Source: Urechis unicinctus
Lineage: Eukaryota; Annelida; Polychaeta; Xenopneusta; Urechidae
Reading direction: 5' to 3'
Assembly: GCA_034190875.2 (NCBI GenBank)
Contig: CM067345.1
Coordinates: 22,386,539 to 22,450,538, forward strand
Length of the DNA: 64,000 bases
The position numbers and the translations under genes are program-made. Shown here one piece after another: positions 1-9,104 of this stretch. The notes beneath the pieces are model-generated. The model saw only the letters and a program-made list of their open reading frames with translations. It had not been told where the DNA came from and did no database searches. Position 1 is the stretch's first letter. Every line of letters begins with the position of its first letter.

Positions 1-201
1 CCACTGGGCTATCCTGTACAAGGAGTAGTTGATCAATGATGGTATCAGGATCCATAAATATACATATACGTTTTTTAAGTCTAATATATTGTTGAACCCC
101 GCAGACTATTACCCAGATAATTATACCTGACCCGGCAACCGAGGCAGTGGCTGCTATCAGGGCCAGTATCCCTTCAATCGACGGCATATGCAGTAGGTTG
201 A

Positions 202-650
202 TCAGTCTTCAGCAGCAGTTTGGCGTGCTTGTTCTCTGCTAGTTGCTAGTAGGGCATCTTCAAATGAGTCACTGTCATTGGTGTGAAAGAGCACCACCCA
301 GCGTGTCTGCTCACGTATGTCTTTCAGCACAGAGTTGTACTTTTGGGTTAGGACCCAGACACTTTGCTGCGCATGGCGGCCACTAAAGGCCAGTTCGGAT
401 AACATGTCTTTCTTCTTGGTTAGGACTGATAGGCCTCTTTGAAACGGATAGTAGGACATAAGATAACAATATACTCAAAGGCACCGAAGAAGGGCCCTTC
501 AAGTAGGTCGAGCAAGTAGACGGTTTTTCTACATCCTGTCTGCCCATAAACAATAGCCGAACAGGGACCATCTGGAAATATAAAGTTGCTAATAGACTGC
601 GTTGGCGAATTTGCCATCCTTAATGTTAAGCTGTGCATCCATAACAACAT
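202..650 (-). pseudogene. Polinton packaging ATPase remains (FtsK/HerA type)
   Basis: Two minus-strand segments resemble the genome-packaging ATPase of Polintons and adintoviruses. The upstream segment carries a P-loop-like stretch (YGQTGCRKT) following a DGPCSAI motif. The downstream one carries a SGRH...QSVWVLTQKYNSVLKDIREQ stretch typical of the later part of the ATPase. In intact elements this motor fills the capsid with DNA. Here it is part of a broken fossil beside the capsid remains, on the same strand. Confidence 0.75.
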
Positions 651-1083
651 ACATGTAGGCGTTCAATGCACCAGCCTCCTCTGCATTTTTGTGATCTGAA
701 TGGTGACACCCTCAGAAGGCATTCTCCACGCGCCTACCACTACCATGGAGCTGGTCGTCGTCACTCGTCCTAAAGTCGAGCCAAAGAGTATACTTGGTGG
801 TTAGGTACTCCCCTAGCGACACGTCCGCCAATGCCAGGTCTTTTACAGCTTTTGCCACACGGGGGTCTCTTTTACTCGTTGCTGCTGGTAGCCACGCATG
901 CCCTGGGCATAGAGTTGGTTTGGGATGCCCTCAATGGTCACCTCGACTTTTGTAATCTTTGGGTTGTAGAACGACTCTGTGTGCCTGGCAAATGAGGTAT
1001 TGGCTGGGTCTTCAAAGAGCAGTAGGATGCCCTACATGCTGCGAGCCGGCACGTTCAGGTTGATGTTCCACAGTGTGTCACTT

Positions 1084-1848
1084 TTATTGCATGCAAGCTT
1101 CCTGTGGCGGAGCACACGCTGTTACAGAATTGATAACTGTGTACTGGGTGTGGATCATGCGGGCTAACTCTGGTTGGGTGACCACGTCATACTCTAAGGA
1201 GATACCATCGATGCATCTGGCGTCGGTGTCGCCCGTTGCGTGAATCACACGGCTGTAGTCATTGAATGTGAGCTCGTATTCCAGTCTGTCACCAAGCGCG
1301 CTCTGGTAGAATGGCATGTGGCTCTCGAGAAGTTCAAAGTCAAGCGGAATATAGAGTCGGTTGCCAAAGTCATCGGCTATTGCTTCATCTTCAACCTCGG
1401 TCTCATCCTTGTATCCTGCCCCCACTCGTATCTTGGTCACATTTTCGTCATCTGATGTGTCAATGCCCTGATACTGAAGGCCCTGTCTCTCCTGTGCAGT
1501 CCGCCAAAAGTCGTGGTAACAGTGATACACGTCGCTGTCATCGATGGACATGACCTCATTGCCAGAAATCTTTATTGTCGTTTTCTTAACCACGGTGTGA
1601 CCCAGGGTTTGCACAACGCTGCGGTTAGCGTCGGTTGAGATCAGCGTGATTGTAAAGGCCAGCCATGCTGTCCCCGGGACAAAAACGTCGTCTGCAACTA
1701 GATTGGGAAAGCGGACCAGCAATTGTTGGTTCTGGTCAATAGTGCTTGGGTTGTTTGTAGTAACTACAGACTGTCGCACACCTTTTACCCCGAGGGTCTC
1801 GCGTATCCGGCGGTATGGGTTTAGTTTGCGTCCGTAAGTACTCCTCAT
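1084..1848 (-). pseudogene. Polinton major capsid protein remains (double jelly-roll family)
   Basis: A 254-codon minus-strand reading frame resembles the N-terminal part of Polinton/adintovirus major capsid proteins. Features I recognise are the NNPSTIDQNQQLLVRFPNL segment, a VPGTAWLAF strand, and the KISGNEVMSIDDSDVYHCYHDFW block. In this family the protein forms the trimeric hexon-like capsomer. The frame is shorter than family members, and the element as a whole is broken. It is the strongest single marker for the element's identity. Confidence 0.85.
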
Positions 1849-2499
1849 AGTGAATGTTTAATTATAGCTAATATATCTTTAATACAGTAACATAGAGTTT
1901 TGTTATAATACTATTCTGGCTCATAAGTTCTCCCAAAACGTCGTCAAAAGCCTCCCCCCCTAAATTATCAGCACGAGAGCCTGGGTTACATCACACCACT
2001 CTTTGGGAGGGGTGTTGCCCTGATTGTAGCAATCCTCACAGCAAGCGAGTTCACCCTCCAAGTGGACTCGTCGTGTCACGAGGGGATTGTTTTAGCCTGG
2101 CCTATCGCGGGACCCTTTATAAGGAGCCCAGGTGGGTTAGTCGAGAGAGATCACCTAGTCAGAGAAACGATTCGGACCGCGAGATTCCAGGGAGCTTCAT
2201 TGTTGAAATCTAAATAAACCAAATAAGCAACTCTACTTCAGGACTCGCGATAATTTCCTCTGATTAGTCCCCACTCCAGCAACTACAGGCAGTGAGTAAC
2301 AGTACTATAACGAAGAGCGTGCATAAGCAAGAAAAGTTTAGAAATTCTAGCTTTACAGTTTGATAACCCAAAATTTGAAGACGCCGCAGCTGAAGTGGCT
2401 GAGGAGTGGGAGACTGGATGGTAGGAGGAGACTTACTTCATTGACCGAGTCCCTAGTGCTATTGTAGCGCGCAACTCTCTCCCAGAGGAGGACATTGAG
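1849..2499. other. Non-coding stretch between divergent Polinton frames
   Basis: No credible reading frame is seen here. The stretch separates the minus-strand capsid remains from plus-strand frames. It holds a TATA-like CTTTATAAGGAG at about 2116 and an AATAAA at about 2213, in a GC-richer segment (about 2020-2300) that could be divergent regulatory DNA of the element or an inserted solo LTR. No target duplication could be found to decide. Confidence 0.4.
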
Positions 2500-3033
2500 A
2501 TGAATGAATTACTCCTTATAGGCGCTGTCGATAGCTATTACGATGTTTTAGCTGAAAATGGTCACACACCAACCCTTGGTTATGTTGGAGGAGAGTTACG
2601 TTTGAAGGACTACCCTGAAGTAAGAATAGTAAATACTCGTACCAGAAAACCGCTTTCACTTGGAACAATAGCTAGTCGTTCCGGTCGGTCTAAGGCCATC
2701 CATAATAGTTTGGGGTTCAGTGAACGGTCCAGTTGCAAAGTATTTTCACGTGAAATGGTTGTAGGCCTCCAAGGCGTAGAACAAGCCGCTGATAAAACTA
2801 CAGAGAAGTTAGAAATGAGCAGCCTGACAGAGCAAGGCCCTGGTGAGGCGGAATCAAGGTTCGTAAAGGACGTTTATAAAGCCATACTGACATACCGAGA
2901 GCTTGTAGGGCCTGTCAAGGCTATGCAGAACCAGAGAGGTGAGGTAGTCCACAACGTAGCTAAAATAAGTGAGAAAGATAGGGATGTGGACCAAAGGAAA
3001 GCTAAAATGAAAGGAAGACGAAGGGAGGGGTGA
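2500..3033 (+). pseudogene. Uncharacterised Polinton accessory reading frame
   Basis: A 177-codon frame that I do not recognise. It has a basic C-terminus (KAKMKGRRREG) and a stretch rich in R and S around NTRTRKPLSLGTIASRSGRS. Its position between capsid and helicase remains, on the helicase strand, suggests an accessory structural or DNA-binding protein, but this is inference. A neighbouring short frame follows at 3030-3242. Confidence 0.4.
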
Positions 3034-3522
3034 AAGTCCGGCATGAAAATTCCAAGAGCGTTGATACTGATATTACAACAGTAGTTCCTGTTATACATGG
3101 AACAAACCAACCGGTAGGAATAAGTAAGCCTGCTGACCAACGAGCTGTTGTAATATCTCTAGACCAACCTATACAGCCGGAACAAGGCAACGTAATAAGT
3201 TTTTATACAACCACTCCAAAAGAACGTCAACTTGTTCTGTAGTATCAGTATGAGCAGCACAATAGCTACTGTCGTTTTTTGGCATAGGCTACCCCTGAGG
3301 GTCGAAGAAGCCTTTTTGTACAGGCCCACCAAATATATTCCCAATGTGGTGCGAGTGGCCACCGACTCCATCTACATCTACAAAGAGAGCCTGGAATGAT
3401 CAGCGGGTGCCGGGTACTCAGCTATGCCAGCAAAGCCTCCGTGGCCCTACCTGGTCAGTGGCGAGATAAGGGCAATATACTCAAACGGGCAGCCGAATAT
3501 GCTTATTATTCTCCTAGTATAG

Positions 3523-4858
3523 GTGGCATCGGAAGCGAAGCTTCCACCGCATTCGCTGTCCCCTTCCATCTACGATCTGTCCATAAAAGAGCTCTCCTAC
3601 CTGGCGGGTGGTGGTGGCAATGGAAAGACCACACGGGCAATAGATCTATTCAAAGACGTCCAGCTACTGGTGCTCACGCCTACTCATCGCCTAGCCAAGA
3701 GCAAGAGAGAGCGGGGCGCCGATGCACAAACCTATCATAGCTTCTTCCGGTGGTGTGGTGATAAAGACTGGTCACCAGAAGTGATGGGGAAGAAGTGGAA
3801 TCCCCGAGTTTTAATGTGGGATGAGATCTGCACTGTGCCTAGAGCCCAGCTTGAAATCTTCCTTGAGTGGCTGCGAGAGAAAGGCGCACAGGTCGAATGC
3901 TAGGGGGACCTAGGACAGCCTCCTCTCATCTCTGGCGAACCCCCACACCAATGGCTGAGAAACCATGCCGATTACTACGAAACGGTGCTTACAGACTATA
4001 GTGCGAAGGATCCGGCACTACAAAAACTAAGGAAATCCATGCGGCTCAAATCCAACACCACACAGTGTAGGCTGACACGGAAAGCAACGAACCTGTGGAA
4101 ATGGGATGACTTTGTCCAGCAGTGGCATCCAGGGCATATGGTCCTAGCCTCAAGTAAAAAGATACGCGACCAGATCACAGACATCTTCTTGGAACGGCAC
4201 AGAGTTCTATTCTCCACCATACCGGTGCCGCTGATATATCACCCAAAGAGCATTCGTCATCAGAACAGGCTTGTTGCCATACCCGGCGGTGGTAGTTCCG
4301 CTCTCTGTGGTATGAACGCCGGCCTGCCACGAACCTGGCATCCCGTCAAAATGGCGATATGGTTACGCCAACACAATTCATAGCTCCCAGGGCCTTACCA
4401 TCCAATCACCGCAAAAGGTGTGGCTCGTTGACGACTACCTCGGCTGGGCAAACTTGGCGTATTTGGCCGTATCCTGGGTCGAGTACACGGAGCAGCTGGC
4501 AAGGGTGTGTGTGCCACCAAATCTGGAACCACGGTCGCCACAACCGCCACCGCCTCCACCAGACAAGGGCGTGGTTGCAGCGAAGCTAAAAAATTATAAA
4601 AAGCAAGATGCAAAGCGGGGTCGTCAGACGGACGTAACTGTGGATGATGTGCTGGCCATGTGCCAGGCGCAGGAAGGGCGGTGTGCCAACTGCAACATTC
4701 ATGTGTCGTGGGAGGGCTATTCGCAGTGGGAAGAAGAGCAGTGGACGCTGGACAGAAAAAATAACTCAGAGGGTCACTGCGTTAGTAACCTGAGTATCAC
4801 GTGCCTAGGATGTAATAGGTCGCGTGGATGGAGCCGCGTTGGGGGCAGGCCAGACTAG
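3523..4858 (+). pseudogene. Polinton helicase remains with C-terminal HNH nuclease
   Basis: The region begins with a P-loop (GGGGNGKTTRAIDLF) and a nearby LTPTHRLAK stretch, then MWDEICTV resembling Walker B, as in superfamily 1 helicases. Its last frame (4418-4858) contains a helicase C-terminal-like segment (VWLVDDYLGWANLAYLAVS), a proline-rich linker, and an HNH-type zinc nuclease signature: CANC, LDRKNNSEGH, then CLGCNRSRG. The family is known to carry replication and recombination enzymes. The region is broken and only fossil in nature. Confidence 0.65.
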
Positions 4859-5079
4859 TTGCTGGAGTACAGTCGCTGGGTCACTATATCTTTCTGCCAC
4901 CCTCTCCCAATGGTGGTCCGCCCCAAGCGATCTTTTTGCCTGCCCTATAGCCTACAAAGCCTCAGTATAGTAGGAGGTATAGTATGGCAGGTACATGGTA
5001 TTCACCATGCGAAAACAACATCTATCCGAGAAACAAATACAAGAAATCCGTGATTTACAAGGGAAGGTTCCGGCAGAGC

Positions 5080-5219
5080 AGGTTAAAAAAACTATGGTTT
5101 TGGTACTAGTAGACTCCATAGAATATGGAATAAAGCAACAATTTTGGAGGAGAGCAGGTTCGAAAAAAACTATGGTTTTGGTACTAGTAGACTCCATATA
5201 ATATGGAATACAGCAACAA
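5080..5219 (+). repeat. 78-bp tandem duplication inside the Polinton
   Basis: Two adjacent near-identical units with a 78-bp period share ACTATGGTTTTGGTACTAG and the following GACTCCATA segment (first at 5091, second at 5169). The period is a multiple of three, so the same peptide is repeated if the region was once coding. Confidence 0.8.
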
Positions 5220-5389
5220 GCTCTATGGAGGAGAGTGGCCCCCAGCCCCCAAGGCCCCAGCCCCCAAAGAGTCTTTCAATATGGTTTCCGAGAGTAGGGT
5301 ACTCCAAGAGGCGCTAGATATGGGAAGTAGCCCCCGAGAAAATACTACCGCCACGATATGGACTCTCTCTATACGATTTCTACTATACA

Positions 5390-5803
5390 ATGCAAAATAT
5401 AGAGAGAGAAAAAGTGAACGATATAGAAAAAAAGGTAGACTATATTGCAGAATCCATAGAGGAGGAAATAGACGACAGTTTGTTGGTTCTGGAAGACGAT
5501 ATAGAAGAGGTTGGAACCAATGTAGGAACGAATGCGGACCTAGCGTCATTTTCAACAAGATTGCAATACATGGGATCTGTAGGATTTGCCACATTTCTTG
5601 CATGGAAGTTCTGGGAAATTACTAAGAACCACATTGAAGCCGCTTCGAATTTCCTACCAAAACAAGAACCGGCACCCCCACCCCAAGCCTATCTTTACAG
5701 AGTGGAACCCTTTCTACATAGAATAGTGCAGTCGAGCTATAGCTTGAAGCTGTTTGAGCGCCTGTGGAAAGATTTGTCTACATCGTTTTTCTGTCCAGCG
5801 TAG
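5390..5803 (+). pseudogene. Polinton accessory frame: acidic coiled coil plus hydrophobic segment
   Basis: The predicted peptide opens with a charged, heptad-like stretch (EKKVDYIAESIEEEIDD...), followed by a hydrophobic segment (MGSVGFATFLAWKFW) and a proline-rich tail. This layout suggests a membrane-anchored or capsid-associated accessory protein, but I do not recognise the family. It belongs to the same fossil element. Confidence 0.4.
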
Positions 5804-5819
5804 CACGTCGCGTTCCCGC

Positions 5820-6215
5820 TTAGAACCACAAGATGTGCAAATCTGCAAACTCGTGATGGTTGCGCGTCCAGTGTATACAGGAGACAGGTGGCTTAATCCC
5901 TTTGCTTGCTCGCCACTGGTGCTGCTTACAATATTCAAATTTGCAAGCCTTTCCACATAGCTCATGTAACCCCAATCTAGGCCATGCACAAGTGTTGATA
6001 GCGCAACAGGTAGGTTTATGTAATCCATATGCCAATGTGTATACCAAATGAGTTTCCATTAGTCTAAATGGTTGTCGAGTATGGTCACAGAGGAGCAGAC
6101 ATTGACCCGTGGGGATTCCCTGTGGCTCTGGGGATTCCCCCGTTGGCTGGCTGGTGCTGTATATATGTATGTGGCTGGCGGTGGTATATGTGGTGCTGCT
6201 GCGCCCAGAGGACAT
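5820..6215 (-). pseudogene. Polinton accessory frame: Cys/His-rich putative zinc-binding peptide
   Basis: The minus-strand frame contains CGKACKFEYCKQHQWRASKG and a nearby CCAINTC, a Cys/His arrangement like small zinc-binding proteins. Function unknown. It lies just inside the inferred right end of the element. Confidence 0.4.
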
Positions 6216-6374
6216 TGGGGATATATTTGACCCTCAAGGGTAGCCTATGCCAAAATATGACAGTAGCTATTGTGGTCTATGCTACTTTCAGAGACGGTTT
6301 CTTTCCCTCAGTTAGTTGTGGTGATTGTTTTGTTTAATGAAGTGACTCAGATATAGTGGTTCCAAGGATATGAA

Positions 6375-6385
6375 TCTTTATTAGT
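6375..6385 (-). terminator. Polyadenylation signal of DNAJB13-like gene
   Basis: AATAAA on the minus strand (TTTATT at 6377-6382), about 210 bp downstream of the DNAJB13 stop codon. It is the nearest consensus signal and lies only about 100 bp from the Polinton edge. Confidence 0.5.
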
Positions 6386-6590
6386 ACACATCTGGATTAC
6401 AATGTAATCGTTTAATATAAACACGATAGATGCAAGGCATTATCAAGAAATACTTTAATTACAATAATAAACATACACTTTCATCAAGTATCCCTTATTC
6501 CAAATGACGGAAGCATATTTTGAAGTGCAGATAGATTGCATATGTAACTCCCAAATATCACACAAGTTTAGCATATTGTAGGATGACAGA

Positions 6591-8100
6591 TCAACAAAGT
6601 AGGGCACGTCTGATCAACTCTTTTCTATCTGGTGTTAATGACTGTGGGAACTCTATGTTGAACTCTATGATCAAGTCACCTTTGTTTTCTGGACTTGCTG
6701 TGATTGGCATTCCTTCTCTGGGAACAACCTTCTTATATCCAGGTCTGTAAATGAAAACACTTCATGAAAGTTGAACTAATGGGTGAAATTTTATGACTTA
6801 TGACAGGAATTGGCTTACTATGCAATATTACTTTCAAAAAGAAAAAAGGCTCTGATAGATTGGTGATTGTGACTTTTATCACAGTAGCAGACTGATTTTG
6901 AATGATTGTCAGTGATAGTGAAATATTACATTCATTTATTGACATAGGTATATTGACACAGGTATATTTACCTTTTGAAAATATGACTGACAAGACAAGG
7001 GTGTCTGTAAAAGTTTTTCACTTACTGGACGATGTCATTGATGGGTATGTGAAGTATTCTGTCATCCAGAGTATTGATCTCAACAGTGCAGCCAGTGAGA
7101 GCCTTGCCCAAAGGCACGTTAGAGGTGTAGATGAGATTAGCTCCCTGGCGTCTGAATCTAGGATGGGGTTTATCCTTAACAATGAAGACAATATCCGCTG
7201 CAAACACCAATAATGACGATATTGAAATGATGACAATGAGTGAGAATTATTTATTACCCATATCATAATAATATACCAAGGACATACCAGTAAACACAAG
7301 TGTTTAAAATATCTAATCATACAAATACAATAATCTACAATACAAATACACTTTTATAATAAGAGATGATGAGGCATTACCAGGAACATTGTTGGGTCCC
7401 TGATCTCCCTCTGTTGGGAAAGTAATACGAGTGCCTGGTTTCCATCCTTTCTTCACTGTTATTGTGAGAATCTTATCACGAATGCTTGATGTGTGACCAT
7501 CCTCATTCATAACCTTCAGACAGAATAAGTGTCAACAGAAACTGACTCTATACATTATTTGGAAGTAAACTCATGGCACTTGAGATTATTATAAAAAAAG
7601 AATAATGAAAAATGTAAATTACCCTTCTAGATATTTTCATTTTCTTTGTGCAGCCATGGAATACTTCTTCCAGGGAAAGAGCTAGTTCTCTCTCAATAGG
7701 TGGGTCTTGTTTCTTTGCACCTCTTCCATGTAGCCCTCCAAATCCCATATGCATATCTCCATCAACTCTGTCATAGAACTCTACATAAACAAACACTTAT
7801 ATTGATACCTTTCACAGAAATAATGTGGATATCTTGTGTAAAACTGCAGATTTTTTTTTGTATTACTTTTAATCATTTACCAGGAATAGGAAGTTGGCAA
7901 ATAACTAAAACAAAAAATATATGTGCATGATTAAGGCTATCACCTTTTTGAAAATAGCCCTCAATACAGCTTACTCCATTTATACTGACCTTGAAATGGA
8001 TTATCTCCACCAAAGAAATCTCTGAAGACTTTATCCGCATTGCCATGAAATGTATAACCCTGTGTCCAGGCACCAAGACTGGCAAACGCCAGATAAATGA
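6591..8100 (-). CDS. DNAJB13: DNAJB13-like HSP40 gene, last five exons; J-domain exons not found
   Basis: DNAJB13 (radial spoke protein RSP16 in Chlamydomonas) is an axonemal HSP40 whose loss causes ciliary dyskinesia and male infertility. Five minus-strand exons with GT-AG borders and matching phases are visible: 8100-7990, 7780-7623, 7513-7381, 7197-7026 and 6744-6591. They encode 241 residues, equal to the human protein after its first 75 residues. Recognisable blocks are [46 protein letters not shown], then the C-terminal substrate-binding domains with [34 protein letters not shown] and a final [14 protein letters not shown]. Just upstream of 8100 a J-domain remnant ([10 protein letters not shown], 8145-8116) is out of frame with the exon at 8100-7990 and has an in-frame stop before it. 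No HPD motif or start is seen up to 9105. The gene may be truncated or misassembled here. Confidence 0.92.
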
Positions 8101-8115
8101 CTGAATTTGACTTCC

Positions 8116-8145
8116 ACCTTCCTCACCGAACTGATCGTAAAGATC
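8116..8145 (-). pseudogene. J-domain C-terminal remnant of DNAJB13
   Basis: Encodes [10 protein letters not shown], matching the end of the J domain and start of the G/F region in DnaJ proteins. A TGA precedes it in frame, and the next coding segment (from 8100) is in another frame. No intron could fit between the two. It may be a degenerate exon or an assembly indel. Confidence 0.55.
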
Positions 8146-8299
8146 TCAATTTCTTGCTGCAGCATTCATTTGAAAATATAAGATGTAAGTGGAAAGGAAT
8201 GCTAGTGATTCACATCACACACACAAAGAAATTTAAGGAGAAGTCATTCAAACTTACGATCACTGAGATATCGTATATATGATGCTTATATTTAATTTC

Positions 8300-8310
8300 T
8301 CTGATAACTT

Positions 8311-8342
<32 letters not shown>

Positions 8343-8700
8343 AATATATATATACATATATAATGGAGATACAAATACACACACGCTTTTGTTGTAAACA
8401 TATATACATATGTATGTATGTATGTATGTATGTATGGATGTATGTATGTCCATGTATGTATGTATGTACATGTATGTAGCCCTACAGGACCTGTATAGTA
8501 TGTACAAATTCATGTTCATGATATTATATGTATGTATATGTATGTATGTATGTATGTTTGCAAACCAATAATGTATGTATGTATGTACCATTACTATGTA
8601 TCGTTGTATGTATGTCTGTATGTATGTACATGTATGTATGTATGGGCCGTATGTAGTATGTATGTATGTATGTATTTATGATGTATGTCATGCATGTGTG
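8300..8700. repeat. (TA)n and (TGTA)n microsatellites in the DNAJB13-CFAP47 intergenic region
   Basis: A (TA)n tract at about 8312-8340 is followed by imperfect (TGTA)n from about 8400 to 8690, interrupted by short unique pieces. They occupy the place where the upstream DNAJB13 exons would be expected. Confidence 0.9.
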
Positions 8701-9016
8701 TTTCCCCTTTTATCATTTATATATTTGACAAGAATAATTTGATAGTCGTGTTTCAGGTGACGTCTTAAAACTGATGCATATTAGACTTATATCAAGGCCT
8801 ATCGTATTTCAACAACACATCTTGTTCAGACATCATCAAATTGAGTGTGCCTTTAGATTTTAGGGTGATTATAGATAATGAGTAACAGCCAAACGAGAAC
8901 ACATTTTGTAACCGAATTAAGCTCACATCATGCAATATAGAGATCAGCAGTTCCGCCATTGACATTTAAGTGAGTTAATTTTTATGAAAATAATGCCACT
9001 GTACAATATATTTTCA

Positions 9017-9029
9017 CTTCCCAGGCAAC
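9017..9029 (+). promoter_or_regulatory. RFX X-box-like site upstream of CFAP47
   Basis: CTTCCCAGGCAAC contains a perfect RGYAAC half site (GGCAAC) and a weak left half. RFX factors bind X-boxes within about 150 bp of ciliary gene starts. This one lies about 80 bp before the CFAP47 ATG. A YY1-like ATATGGCTGC follows at about 9043. Only the half site is strong, so binding is inference. Confidence 0.35.
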
Positions 9030-9104
9030 ATGTAGTAAACAATATGGCTGCGAGGGAATAATTTTTCGACGAGGCATTGATGATTTTATTATTACATCTT
9101 CAAA

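Larger units (their letters stand above)
1..6274. mobile_element. Polinton/Maverick (adintovirus-like) element, decayed fossil
   Basis: The block contains remains of the marker genes of Polintons: a FtsK/HerA-type packaging ATPase and a major capsid protein on the minus strand, and a superfamily 1 helicase region and HNH nuclease on the plus strand, with small accessory reading frames. No polymerase or integrase was seen, so the element probably continues beyond the left edge of the window or has lost them. The right edge is inferred from an inverted-repeat arm ending at 6274, about 100 bp before the DNAJB13 polyadenylation signal. The element is broken, with at least five interruptions, but several reading frames of 130-250 codons survive, so it is not very ancient. 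The family call rests mainly on the capsid and ATPase segments. Confidence 0.85.
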
